NCBI RefSeq assembly: GCF_040954645.1
Contig: NC_092807.1
Location: 1,550,001 to 1,614,000 of the forward strand
Length of the DNA: 64,000 bases
From: Diabrotica undecimpunctata
Taxonomy: Eukaryota > Arthropoda > Insecta > Coleoptera > Chrysomelidae
Direction: 5' to 3'
Position 1 is the stretch's first letter. The number at the start of each line of letters is the position of its first letter. This document shows, piece after piece, positions 32,346 to 42,959 of this stretch. Position numbers and translations under genes: made by a program. Under the pieces are notes generated by a model. The model searched no databases and was not told where the DNA came from. It worked only from the letters and a program-made list of their open reading frames with translations.

Positions 32346-32759
32346 ATTTGAAAATAAGCTTTGTTTTAGCTTATTTTTCACTCGTTTAGTTCTTGTAGGT
32401 GTTATCTTTTTTACCTTTTGAATATTTACTTTTTCTCCGGACTCTTTTGCCCCTGTTTAATTTTTATCAATTCAAAGCAAAATTTAAGACATACCTTATA
32501 GTTAATGACTTTTTTTTCGTTTGAGGAGTCTGTTGTAATTGTTATATGTCTGTTATCTTTGTTAATACACTTGGTTTTCTGTTTTATATTTATATTTCTA
32601 TATCGATATTTGACTATTGAGTTTTATATTAATATTTACTTATGTTTGTACAGTATGTGATCAAATTATTATGATCAGTCACAAAATTTTAAGTTTTTCA
32701 CATTTGTTCGAAAGTTTTATAGTAGTATAATTAATTAAAGTATGCCAATATGTTTTTTA
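32346..32759. other. No gene recognised
   Basis: Strongly AT-rich spacer between two LINE remnants. Confidence 0.5.
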
Positions 32760-33130
32760 CGAAGCTATTCAACAACATTCCACTTCCTAAAAAAGCCAAC
32801 GCTAGAAAATGTGAAGAACATAGATTAATTAGTTTGATGAGCCATGTACTTAAAGTACTCCTCACTATCATTCACTCGTGCATATACACCAAATTAGAAG
32901 AACGTCTGAGTGAAGTTCAATTTGGATTCAGAGCAGGACTTGGAACGAGGGAAGCACTTTTTAGTTTGCAAGTTCTAATACAGAGAGCCAGGGATGTCAA
33001 CTGCGATGTGTATGCATGGTTCATTGAGTTCGAGAAGGCATTTGATAAAGTATCACATAGGAAACTAATCGATATCCTAAAAACATCAGGACTCGATGGT
33101 AAGGATATAAGACTGATCTCAAACTTATAT

Positions 33131-35139
33131 AAATTTACAAAATATAGAGAAACTGAATAGAAATACTGATAACATAGACCAAAAATGGGAGAATATTAAA
33201 CATGCCGTAATGCTGGCAGGGAGAGAAAATTTAACACCGAAAGAAAGGAAACATAAAGAATGGATGAATGAGGAAATACTACAGTTGATGTGTGAAAGAA
33301 GGGTACACAAAACAAATAATCCGATAAGATACAAAGAAACAGATAAACTGATAAAAAAGAAAATAAGAGAAGCTAGAGAAAGATGGCTAAGTGAGCAATG
33401 CCAGGAGTTGGAACAACTGGAGCGAAAATATGACTTTTTTAATGTATACAAAAAGATTAAAGAAATGACAGGAAGGAGAAGAACAACACAGACAGGACAG
33501 ATTAGAGATACAGATGGTTTACTCATAACAGATTTACAACAAAAAATGAATCGATGGACAGAATACATATCACAACTTTTTGATGACAAAGATAGACAAG
33601 AAATCTCAAACGAATATACAGATGATACAGGGCCTGATATAATCAGAGAAGAAATAGATTATGCAATCAAACAAGCGAAAAGTGGTAAGGCCCCCGGTCC
33701 TGATGAAATTCCCGTAGAACTGCTCAAACTTATGGACGATGAATCTATTAAAATACTCCTAGATCTATTTAACACAATATATAGAACTGGAATAATACCT
33801 AGGGAATGGCTCCGTTCGACCTTTATACTACTGCCAAAAAAGGCAAATACAGGGGAATGCAGCGAATATCGTACGATAGCTTTGATGAGTCATGCTCTAA
33901 AACTGTTCCTGAAAATAATCCATAATAGGATCTATAGGAAATTAGACGTAGACATCAGTAACACTCAGATGGGATTCAGAAAAGGGCTGGGTACAAGGGA
34001 GGCTCTGTTTGCAATGAACGTTCTCTCACAGAGATGATTTCGAATTTTATTGATTTCGAAAAGGCCTTTGACAAAGTACAACATGAACCACTAAGACAAA
34101 TTCTAATACTTAAAGAAAAATATAGACAGCCGAGATATTCGAATTATATGCAACCTATATTGGAATCAAACAGCAAATGTGAAGGTTGAGGATAGGCTAA
34201 CAGAAGAAATTCAAATCCGTCGAGGAGTCCGGCAGGGATGCATCTTGTCGCCACTTTTATTTAATCTGTATAGTGAAGCTATTTGTGAACAAGCACTCGA
34301 GGAAGAAGATCTTGGTCAGATAATAAATGGTGAGACGATCAACAATATAAGGTATGCTGACGATACGGTTCTCCTAACGGGAACGCTAGTAGAACTACAA
34401 CATCTCGATCAAAGTCTCAATATATACTGTAACAGTTACGGCTTGAAAATTAATTTGAAAAAAACTAAATTTATGGTAATCACGAAATCAAAGAACATCA
34501 GAGCTAATCTTGTAATAGACAATACAACGATTGAGCGTGTGTCCTGTTATAAATATCTAGGTGCTTGGATCACAGACGATACTGATCAAACAAAAGAGAT
34601 TAGATGTAGAATAGAAATCGCTAGATCAGTCTTTAATAGAATGCGTAAACTCTTTTGCAATCGTGATATCAATATAAAGTTACGAATACGAATGCAGCGG
34701 TGTTATGTCTTTTCTACCCTGTTGTATGGAGTAGAGGCTTGGACACTAAAACAGTTGACCACAAAAAACATCGAAGCTTTCGAGATGTGGTGCTATAGGC
34801 GCATTCTCAGAATATCATGGATGGACCGCGTCACTAACACGCAAGTACTCCAAACTTTAGACAAAAGATGCGAAATTCTAAATGAGATAAAAACTAGAAA
34901 GATGGAATACTTGGGGCACATTGTGAGAGGTGAAAAGTACGAACTTTTAAGAAATATCATGCAGGGCAAAATTAAGGGCAAAAGAAGTGTGGGAAGAAGA
35001 AAAATATCGTGGCTTCGTAATCTACGTGAATGGTTCGGGTGTAGTTCGATTGAACTTTTTAGGCGCGCTGCTAACAAAGTCGCAGTGGCCATGATGATTT
35101 CCAATTTCCGCTAGGAGTGGCACGAGAAGAAGAAGAAGA
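33131..35139 (+). mobile_element. Nested RTE copy D with 11-bp target duplication
   Basis: CAAACTTATAT at 33120-33130 and 35140-35150 is a perfect duplication. The right end reads CACGAGAAGAAGAAGAAGA, the GAA tail of this group. It is 5'-truncated in the linker after the endonuclease. It splits copy E between FIEFEKAFDK...LISNLY and the GVRQ block. Confidence 0.95.
33210..35114 (+). pseudogene. RTE D reverse transcriptase, nearly intact, one internal break
   Basis: 33210-34037: basic linker (KKIREARERWLSEQCQELEQ), AKSGKAPGPDEIPVELLKLM, EYRTIALMSHALKLFLKI and MGFRKGLGTREALFAMNVL. A deletion and frameshift at about 34035-34180 removes motif A from frame (FIDFEKAFDKVQH survives out of frame). 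34179-35114: IQIRRGVRQGCILSPLLFN, IRYADDTVLL (intact YADD), CYKYLGAWITDDTD, LLYGVEAWTLK, FEMWCYRRILRISWMDR, MEYLGHIVR, VGRRKISWLRNLREW and a TAG stop. This is among the best-preserved RTE copies here, missing the endonuclease domain. Confidence 0.92.
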
Positions 35140-35489
35140 CAAACTTATATCTCCAATAAAAAGCAATAGTGCGATTAAAAAATAAACTCTCCGAGATCTT
35201 TACAATCGAAAAAGGAGTTAGACAGGCTTGCATATTGTCACCGACATTATTTAACATATACTCTGAAAACATCTTAAGAGAGGCCTTGGAGGAATCAGAA
35301 GATGGTATTGCTCTAAATGGCCAACTTATAAACAATATTAGATATACAGACAATACAGTGTTGCTGGCAGATAGTGCGCAGGGGCTCCAAAAGATGATGG
35401 ATAACGTTGTAGAAACATGTAACAAATACGGCCTAAAATTAAATTGCAAGAAGAAAAAAATAATGATCATTAGTAAGAACACAAACATT

Positions 35490-36209
35490 TCCACTTCGGA
35501 AATCTTGGAAATTGAAACGTCAATAAACGTATTTTAACCTTTAATTGTGGCTTATTCCCATTTAAATATAAATTAATTTAAAATGCCACAAGAAAATAGC
35601 TTCAGAACAATATTAAGAAACCGTTATGGGCCCAGCGTTATTCAAAATGTTCGGAGATTGGAAATTCTATACAAGAAACTGGCACATTGTCAAAATTCAA
35701 TCAAATTTTTACGAAGATGTAGAGACAACAACCTAATACCAAAGGGCTTTAAGTTACGTCCAGCATATTCAAGCAGAAGGTTGAACAACATTCTACATAG
35801 AGCCAGCTTGTCCATGATCCGCGAAAGGTTACAATATCATAGATGTAATTTATTTTTTGTTGAACAAGATATTGTAAGTAGGTATTGAAGATTTACTTTT
35901 CGATATGATATCAAATTCTGATTTTGATCAAATTTTTTTTAGTTTACATATAGTATATGAAAATTTATATATTAAACAAAGAGATATACATTTAAATAAA
36001 ATTAATATTCTATTAGAACAAAACAGTATACACACTTTAGATAACCTAAATAGAAATAATGACATTTTAGCGACAGTTGTCAATCTCAACGATTTCCGAA
36101 GTGGAAATTGAAACGTCAATAAACTTATTTTAACCTTTAATTGTGGCTTATTCCCATTTAAATATAAATTAATTTAAAATGCCACAAGAAAATAGCTTCA
36201 GAACAAATT
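35490..36209 (+). mobile_element. PLE segment: terminal repeat, ORF start, terminal repeat
   Basis: Two direct copies of one sequence bracket the segment: 35494-35609 and 36091-36206. Each carries GGAAATTGAAACGTCAATAA, then ACCTTTAATTGTGGCTTATT, CCCATTTAAATATAAATTAA and ATGCCACAAGAAAATAGC. The second copy ends within the ORF start, as in the partial tandem (pLTR) arrangement known for Penelope-like elements. Confidence 0.85.
35583..36111 (+). pseudogene. PLE N-terminal protein region, two short frames
   Basis: 35583-35888 starts at the ATG and reads MPQENSFRTILRNRYGPSVI, then LEILYKKLAHCQNSIKFLRR, CRDNNLIPKGFKLRPAY and LSMIRERLQYHR. This is the pre-RT helical region of Penelope-like proteins, including the 'F-L-x-R-C-R-x-x-x-L-I-P-K-G' motif. 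A stop is followed by a second frame (35905-36111: NLYIKQRDIHLNKINILLEQ) that continues the helical linker. The RT and GIY-YIG domains are absent from this copy. Confidence 0.8.
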
Positions 36210-36590
36210 ATACTACGGAGTCGAATCCTTTACAATAAGTGAAGCGCTGGAAAAAAAACTTCGAGAAAGCCTTCGAGATGTTGCTATACAGAAGAATCCT
36301 AAGGATATCATGGACAGACAAGATAACCAACGAGACTGTACCACGAAAATGGGGAACGAAAGAGAAGTGATGTATACGATTAAAAGGAGAAAGTTAGAAT
36401 AATCCTTCAGGGCAAAGTATTCGGAAAGCGAGAAATTGGGAGAAGAAGAATATCATGGTTAAAATAACCTGAGGAAATGGTTCTCCACAACAACAACTAA
36501 TCTATTTAAAGCATCAGTTAATAAAATAATTATAGCCAGAATGATCGCCAATATTAAAAACGAATAGCCACCAAAAGAAGAAGAAGAATT

Positions 36591-37500
36591 GAGAGACTCA
36601 TTGCCACCTGACACAGAGACGATAAAATAAAAGAAGACTGCCTGAAAAACATTCAAAGCATGCCAAGAAGGAGCAAAGCTGTCATGGAAGCTAAAGGAGG
36701 TCACAAGAAATATAAAAAAAATTTTAAGACCAAAAAAAAATTTTAAATTTTATAAAATAACGTGTTCCTGATCTATTTTTATATTATACTCACATCATTA
36801 AATGCTTATATGTATTTTTATTATTTATTTTATTGAACACCAAAATAAAAAGTTTTCTGCAGTAATCGTAATAATTTTATCACCCACTGTATTTATATTT
36901 GACTTGTTAAAGTACTTTTTGTCTTATAATTACCAATAAATTATCTCTTTATCAATCTATTATCACCAACTTGTTCCGGCAAAGAAAAAATTCAAAAGCT
37001 TTTTCTTTTTTTCCCTCTCCAAAAGATCCTCAATGACTTCTAATAAAAGTGTTTTGCAGTAAAATAATATTATTTGTTGAAGTAATAATGTTTTGTATTG
37101 TTGTTTTTGTTCTGTAATTAATAATTTTATTTGTGGTTTATAGTAACAGTTATTAGTTATTTAACAGGTTATCTTCTGCATTTTCCCTGTAGCTAATGTG
37201 TCGAAATCAGGCTCAAATGGTTTTTAGTGTGTTCCTCCCGTAATTCCGAAACTTATTACCGTCTTCCATGACGTAACCCGAATTTACAGCCGCAAGCAAT
37301 AAAGCAGTTAAAGTGTAAAAAGCCATAAAGCAAAATAATTTACATTAAGCACAAGCTCAAACTAAATCTCATTTATCTCCACTCCAACAAATGATATAAA
37401 CGCCAGTCTGCAAATTAGACAAATGATTGGTGGGCATGACAGATGAAACATACCGCCGTTCGCCCCTCCCATCACCAATGCCGGCTGCAGGCGGCATTTT
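36591..37500. other. Upstream flank of the ladybird-like gene
   Basis: AT-rich to about 37200, then rising GC toward the promoter. No transposon recognised after 36600. An inverted CCAAT-type motif (ATGATTGG) lies at 37420-37430. Cis-regulatory content is likely but not readable by eye. Confidence 0.4.
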
Positions 37501-37508
37501 TATAAAGG
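37501..37508 (+). promoter_or_regulatory. TATA box candidate for the ladybird-like gene
   Basis: TATAAAGG follows a GC-rich stretch (GCCGGCTGCAGGCGGCATTT). An inverted CCAAT box (GATTGG) sits at 37532-37537. Transcription would be expected to begin near 37530-37540, giving a leader of about 240 bases before the ATG at 37777. No strong initiator consensus was found, so the start is inferred only. Confidence 0.5.
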
Positions 37509-37776
37509 AATTCTGGTTTCCTGTGCTGCGGCGATTGGTCGGGCGTTTAAATGGCAGGCGGGGCGAGTTAAAGATACAGCGGGAGTAGATTGGCATGTAG
37601 GCCTTCACTTGTTACCAGATCTGTTAAAGATAGGAAGGTGTTGTTGGTACCTTCTTAGCGCTTTGACGTTTTTTCCGTTTCTTCAACTGACAACCGGTGC
37701 TATAGTGACTAAGTGACTTGTAGTTATCGTGTGGAACAATGTGTTGCAAAGACTGTTAGTGTTTTTTTCTTAAAAA

Positions 37777-38524
37777 ATGCAAGATATTGAAAATTCTCCG
37801 AGTAACGTTAATGAAATGTCGCCCTATTTAGGATCCAAGTACGAAAGTCCAATTTCTTCGAGATCTCCTAGTCCAAATTTGCCTTTGGCTCAAGCTAACG
37901 AACAAAAATATATGTCGGATGACGAAATATCTGTCGGATGTCCTAGTCCAGCGTTACATACATCCACGAACTTCAGACAGTCGGTAGAAAACAGTCCTAC
38001 CTTCTCTACAAGCTGTAGATGCCCCGAGGAGTCAGAAGATTACTTCAAACCGTTGAAAAAACTAAAAATGGTCGAGGTAGAAACAGAACGAAGACTTTCT
38101 CCGACGGTAGACGTAGAGGAACGACAGGACGGGGTAAAAAGCTTCTCCATAGCGGACATCCTCAGCCACAAACCCGCAAAACCGACATGCAACCGCATCG
38201 TAAGGCCTTGGGATATAGATCCAGAGATGGAAGCCCACCAGCAAAGGCTGGAATCGTTTCATAGACAATTAAAAGTCCAACAACTGGCGCTTCTGAGGCC
38301 GGAGTTTGCGTTTAATGTTAGTTATACTTCTGAAACTGGTAGTGACCGGTCTTCTAGTGTAGCCAGCGATTGTTGTTCGCCAGATATCATTCCCGCTGCC
38401 GTGCAGAGGCAGAGGCACCACCAGCAGCAGCAGCAGGGCAAGCAGCCCGGAGCTACTCCTCTGGATGCGCTCTTCCAGATGACTTCGAAGACTTTTGATT
38501 CTTCGGCGGGGGAGAGTAGTGCCG
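37777..38524 (+). CDS. lb: Ladybird/Lbx-like homeobox gene, first coding exon (N-terminal part)
   Basis: A 249-codon open exon with composition unlike the neighbouring repeats. It encodes a serine/proline-rich N-terminus (SSRSPSPNLP, DDEISVGCPSPAL). Next comes KSFSIADILSHKPAK (about residues 122-136), matching the FSIxDIL motif of ladybird/Lbx and related NK-class homeodomain proteins, which recruits Groucho-type corepressors. It ends with a glutamine/histidine run and TPLDALFQMTSKTF (about 228-241), like the LxALxxxxSKTF block just before the homeobox in Lbx. The exon ends GCCG|GTAAGT, and in Lbx genes the intron likewise lies just before the homeobox. The homeobox itself is not in the window. 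Ladybird proteins specify muscle, heart and neural cell types. Other NK genes share the FSIADIL motif, so the assignment is probable, not certain. Confidence 0.72.
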
Positions 38525-38530
38525 GTAAGT
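38525..38530 (+). promoter_or_regulatory. 5' splice site (GTAAGT) after exon 1
   Basis: Perfect GTAAGT donor at the end of the coding block. Reading through reaches a stop within 20 bases of the site (at 38539), which supports splicing here. The acceptor was not found in the window, so the intron would exceed 25 kb. Confidence 0.75.
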
Positions 38531-38999
38531 CTATTTTTTAACTAATTGTGTACAAATCAACCACGAAAATTTCGACCACAACAGAATCTTAAAAATTATA
38601 ACCGGATCTGAAGAAAATGCTTAGGAAATCATCTAAAAATATTTTAATTTTTCAACAAGCAACACATTTAAAACTTTTTGTAGCTCTGTCCAGTTTCTGT
38701 AATATTTGACTAACTAAAGGTTTAGAACAGATTTTATAGAGTTAATAAACTAACTATTATGCCAAAATAAACCAAATAAAATATATAAATTAATAAAATA
38801 TAAAACACTATATGGGTGGTCAAGAAATCAATGTTTTTCACTGTACTCTGTAATGATGCTTTACACAGTTTTTTTATGAAGTTATTTCTTTTGTGGTGAA
38901 TAAATTCCATTTCAATTTTATCTGATTTTCGGATTCTTCAACTCTTTCTATTCGATAAAACATATCTAAACTTTTAACAGGTTCGATTTAGAAGCTCTC
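38531..38999 (+). other. Start of the putative first intron
   Basis: AT-rich and noncoding; nothing recognised. Confidence 0.5.
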
Positions 39000-39430
39000 T
39001 AATTTTGACGGGTTAAGATTTTTTACCGATCTAGCCATCAAACTTTGCTTCATCTTTTCGTGGTGGTCTTACACTTCTTATTCCTATCAGTTCGTAATTA
39101 TTTTGCTTCTCTTTCACTTTTGTTGTAGATTATTTTATTTTCTCATGGATCTAGTAAATATTCTATTTTTGTCTTACTTATTATTTCTCTGTCTATTAAG
39201 TCTGTCTGTCTTGTAATGCCACTCACTCTTCCAATGACTTAGATTCTAGAGTTATGTCTTTGCTTCATTACTCAGGTTTCATATTCATATAATAGAGTTG
39301 ATGTGGTCATTGTCTTATAGAGTTTTATCATTATATCGTTTATGGTCTTGTTATTCAATGTTATATAAATGTTTCCACATATAGGTATGCTGAAAGCTGT
39401 CAACTTTGTAATCAATGACATCACGGTTAG
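39000..39430 (-). mobile_element. Degraded RTE-type LINE C-terminus
   Basis: The minus strand shows TLLYEYET, then VMKQRHNSRI and RVSGITRQTDLIDREI in broken frames. This matches the 'TLLYGxETWVMKxRxxSRI...RVxGxTRxDxI' segment after the RT domain of RTE elements. Many stops; old. Confidence 0.5.
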
Positions 39431-41639
39431 AATATTATCCTAGGTAATTAAAATCGTTCTCTACGAGTCTTGAGTCTAGGTCTTGATTTTATTACAAATC
39501 TTTTATCCTTCCCATTCAAAGTTTAGTTTGTGCAAAATTTTCCACAATTTTCTCTTATGTTTGACAAAGTTTAGTCACTAAGGTCTGCTAAAATTTGTCC
39601 AAAATAACTGTCTCATCTTGAAAATTATATGAATAACCTGTCCTTCGAATTATTTGTTTTGCAATGTCGTGTATTTGCTGTGGTTTTCTTCATGTTCACG
39701 TTTTCGGTACTTCTGTAATAGTTTATTGCTTTTGTTGTTTTAAAAATATATAAATGGTTGCTTCCCGAACTCCAGTTATGATTGAACATTCTCCGAACAG
39801 TAACTACTACTCTACTGGAGCTGATCAAGAGCGTCATGTACATCTAACACTACAATTCTCAAATGCGGACATTTGTGTCATTTTTATTTCACGATTTTCC
39901 GTCATATTGATTTTTATCGCTATTGGTGCAAAAATAAAAAATCTGCACGTTACGTTTGAAAGCCCAAACAGACAGAAGTGGAAATAAAAACTAAAATCAT
40001 TGAAAATTAAACATTTTATATGGATAGAAAATTTTAATCTATTCTAAGAAACTTAATAATATTTCATACCTGAACAGATTATGTACCGACAATATTGGTC
40101 TATTACTATTACTACAACATTAAAAAAATGTTTTAAATAATTTTGCAATTCTTCTTTACTGGTTTATGACACTAGTCAGGGATTGTCAGCTGTCATAACA
40201 ACTGTGCTATCAATAATTTTGAAACAGAGTATAGGTTACATTCTCGTCGCCTTTGCAATAATTTATTTTATGATTGTCGTTAATAGACTCGCCTTTTCGA
40301 AAACCGTATTATTCTTCTACTATCAGAGCTTGTGCTATGCTTTTCAATTTATAATTATAATCTTTTTGCAATTGAGACAGAGTAACAAATGTGGCTCAAA
40401 CAAAATATGTATTTTAATAGAGTTTGCTGCTAAAAATGTTCTGAATTTAATATTTTACCTATGCCCACATGTATAGGGGAAACATAACAATAGCTGTTCT
40501 CATTGCCAATTATTTTAGTTAACATTTACATTTCTCTCTATTTAGAGCTTTAAACATAATGCGCAGAATTGTTATGGTATTACTATTACCACCTTATCAT
40601 CTCGAACTTAACCCCATTGATCTATTCTGGACTTAATTGAACTAATATGTCGCGTTAAGCACTACTAGATTTGAACTTGAAGTAATTCTTTCTTGCTCCC
40701 ATAGTTATCACCTTTCAATGTCTCTCTATCATCAATTCCCACTTTGTCTATCCTCTTTTTATATCCAACCTCTTCCTTGATTTTCCTACTGGCCGACGTC
40801 CCACCATAGTTTCACTGAGCATTTTACTAGACGATTTTAAAGTTATTTGTTAACCATTAAATGACTCAATATCAATTATTTTCTCTATATAGGCTCGATA
40901 GAGCAATTATAATTTCTTTGGAAAATGATCACAGCTATTGAGGTGTACAATTTTAGCCCTTGCTTATTTGCATCTTTTTTTGGTATATTAATCGAAGTTT
41001 GTTGTGAGGAGAGAGGAAGGGTGTCACTTTATCTTCATAAATTCGTGTACAAAACTAAGATCGGTATTTGTACATCTTCTACTTTAAATAGAAGGTCCTG
41101 TATAAAGACCGTTGTTGAATCTTCTGTCATAAAATCTGTGATATGTAACATTTCCAAATCGAGTATAAATATTTTATTTATTTTAACATCTAGTGCATCC
41201 ATCTGTTTTATATTTTTTGGAAAGTAAAACGACTCTCTTTGTAGGTAATAATGTTCTTGTAGAAATCGTGTTGTCATCGTTTTTTCTGAAGATACAAAAA
41301 TTAAATATTCAAAAGACTATTTTATAAAAAACCGTTTAAAATTAATTAACAGTTGAACTTTTTATGGCTTGAAATTGATCAGGTAATTGCGTATTTAAAA
41401 GGAAATCTTTATATTTATACGGCTTGTGAAATAATGCATAAATTTCTGTAATAACAATTATTGTTTTACACAAGCCATTTAGTACGTAATGAGGAAGGCA
41501 ATCTTGATCATAAAATGGAAAGCATCACGTTGGGAAAGAACTAAAATGTGAAAAATCTTGACGTCTTGTCTATTTCATAAAAAACTAAGGAAAAAATGAT
41601 AGAGAAGAGATTCTCTGGATAATTTGAATATAGAGAACT
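39431..41639. other. No gene recognised (putative intron)
   Basis: AT-rich. Open frames such as 40925-41227 (plus) and 41035-41277 (minus) overlap on opposite strands and have no motif I recognise. Confidence 0.45.
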
Positions 41640-41819
41640 AAATTTAACGGAATACAATAACATTAATCAAAAACAAAGATTCTAGGAATAGGAGTCGAAG
41701 AGAAAAACTTCTTCTTCTGATATGTTCTTGTCTGATCTTAACACTGTTGTTATATTTGTGGCGTTGTCTGTCAGTTGTCTCGCGGTCATGAAGAATATGG
41801 CCCTGTTGTTGTCTTGCTT

Positions 41820-42430
41820 TTAGGACAAGTATCTGGCTATCCATTCGTGCAACATGTTGGTTCTATTCCAATCTATGAAGTCGAATGCCTTTTTATAATC
41901 AATAAAGCCAATGTATAAGTTCAAGTGATAGTCATTGGCTTTCTCTATTAGCGTTCTGACTGTAAGAAAATGATCCGCTGTACTGTTACCTTTTCGGAAT
42001 CCTGCCTGCTCTACGGGTTGATAGCTATCGAGCTTCGACGTTAACCTGTTGGTTTTTACTCTCATAAACAGTTTGTACATTTGGGACACCAGAGAGATTA
42101 GCCTATAAATCTTCAGATCTCCCCTGTCTCCTTTTTTGAAGAGAAGTGTTGTCAACCTTTTATTCCAATCATCTGGAAATTCACTGTGAAGACATTCGTT
42201 GAAAAAAATTTTTAATTCTTCGAGAATAATTCCACTCCCCTCCTTCAACATTTCTACAAGTATTCCATCTGGGCTCGGAGCCTTATTGTTCTTTAGTTGT
42301 GTCATAGCTTGTTTTATTTCGAAGGATTCTATGTTAGGGAGTATTTCTGAGTTGACATGCTATATCTTACGGTTAAATCACGGTAAAATGTTTGAGTAAC
42401 TTTTAGAATTTCGTTCTTTTCTCTTATTTC
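41820..42430 (-). pseudogene. RTE-type RT fingers and palm start
   Basis: The minus-strand frame 42305-41820 reads LKNNKAPSPDGILVEMLKEG, KGDRGDLKIYRLISLVSQMY, AGFRKGNSTADHFLTVRTLI and IGFIDYKKAFDFIDW (motif A), then is truncated. Upstream to about 42430 a broken frame (KVTQTFYRDLTVRY) is the pre-RT segment. Downstream motifs (YADD) are missing. 41644-41819 is open on the minus strand but unrelated to RT as far as I can see. Confidence 0.8.
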
Positions 42431-42451
42431 TTATCCAGCTTTATCCTTTAA

Positions 42452-42485
42452 TGAGATTATTATAGGCTTTCCTATAATAATCTCA
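42452..42485. repeat. 15-bp perfect palindrome with 4-base loop
   Basis: TGAGATTATTATAGG-CTTT-CCTATAATAATCTCA. Not associated with a recognised element end. Its form parallels the palindrome at 26559-26598. Confidence 0.9.
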
Positions 42486-42959
42486 GCTTGACTCAAATGT
42501 CGTCCATAAATGGTTCACTGTGAAAAGCACAGCATATTGGACAGAAGCAGTTTATGCAACATTTTAGAATTTCTCGTTAACTTTTCAAGGCAGTTTTGAA
42601 GTCTAAAATGGTGCTCCAACTTTTTGATGATGTCGCACATCGGAATTGGGTATCATTTTTTAATAAAAAAAACTTACAGTGAAGTGAAGCGTAAAATGAT
42701 ATATTTATTTTTATAAAAAATATTAATTAAAAAAAAGGAGGTATCAAAAAGTGTCATTTACACTGCAATTTGAAAGGTCAATGAGCAGTTTTGTTTCGTC
42801 CTAAATTAATACTCATAAATCTTAAAACTATAGTTACATTCAATAATGTTTCTACAGAGTCCTTCTTTACTTACAGTAATTATTTATACAAGCACTCGTG
42901 TACACAAAGCCGCACTATACTTAGCTTTTGAACTAATCACTTCACCCTCCTCAGTCTTC

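Larger units (their letters stand above)
32760..36590 (+). mobile_element. RTE host copy E, interrupted by an RTE and by PLE DNA
   Basis: Three parts form one element. 32760-33130 carries PLPKKANARKCEEHRLISLM, EVQFGFRAGLGTREALFSL and FEKAFDKVSHRKLID. 35151-35480 resumes with IEKGVRQACILSPTLFNIYS and the altered catalytic box YTDN. 36210-36590 has LYYGVES, YRRILRISWTDK, GRRRISWL and a GAAGAAGAAGAA tail. The first gap holds RTE D and the second PLE DNA. About 90 codons of E are also missing at the PLE junction, so a deletion accompanied it. The YADD-to-YTDN change shows the element had already lost catalysis. Confidence 0.88.

Noticed and set aside
35494..36206. LTR retrotransposon interpretation of the 116-bp direct repeats
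   Set aside because: The repeats include the first codons of a Penelope-type protein, there is no primer-binding site, gag or integrase, and the spacing is only 600 bp. PLE tandem terminal repeats fit better.
38019..38264. Plus-strand 81-aa alternate frame inside the ladybird-like exon
   Set aside because: Overlaps the main frame, with arginine-rich shadow composition and no supporting start context.
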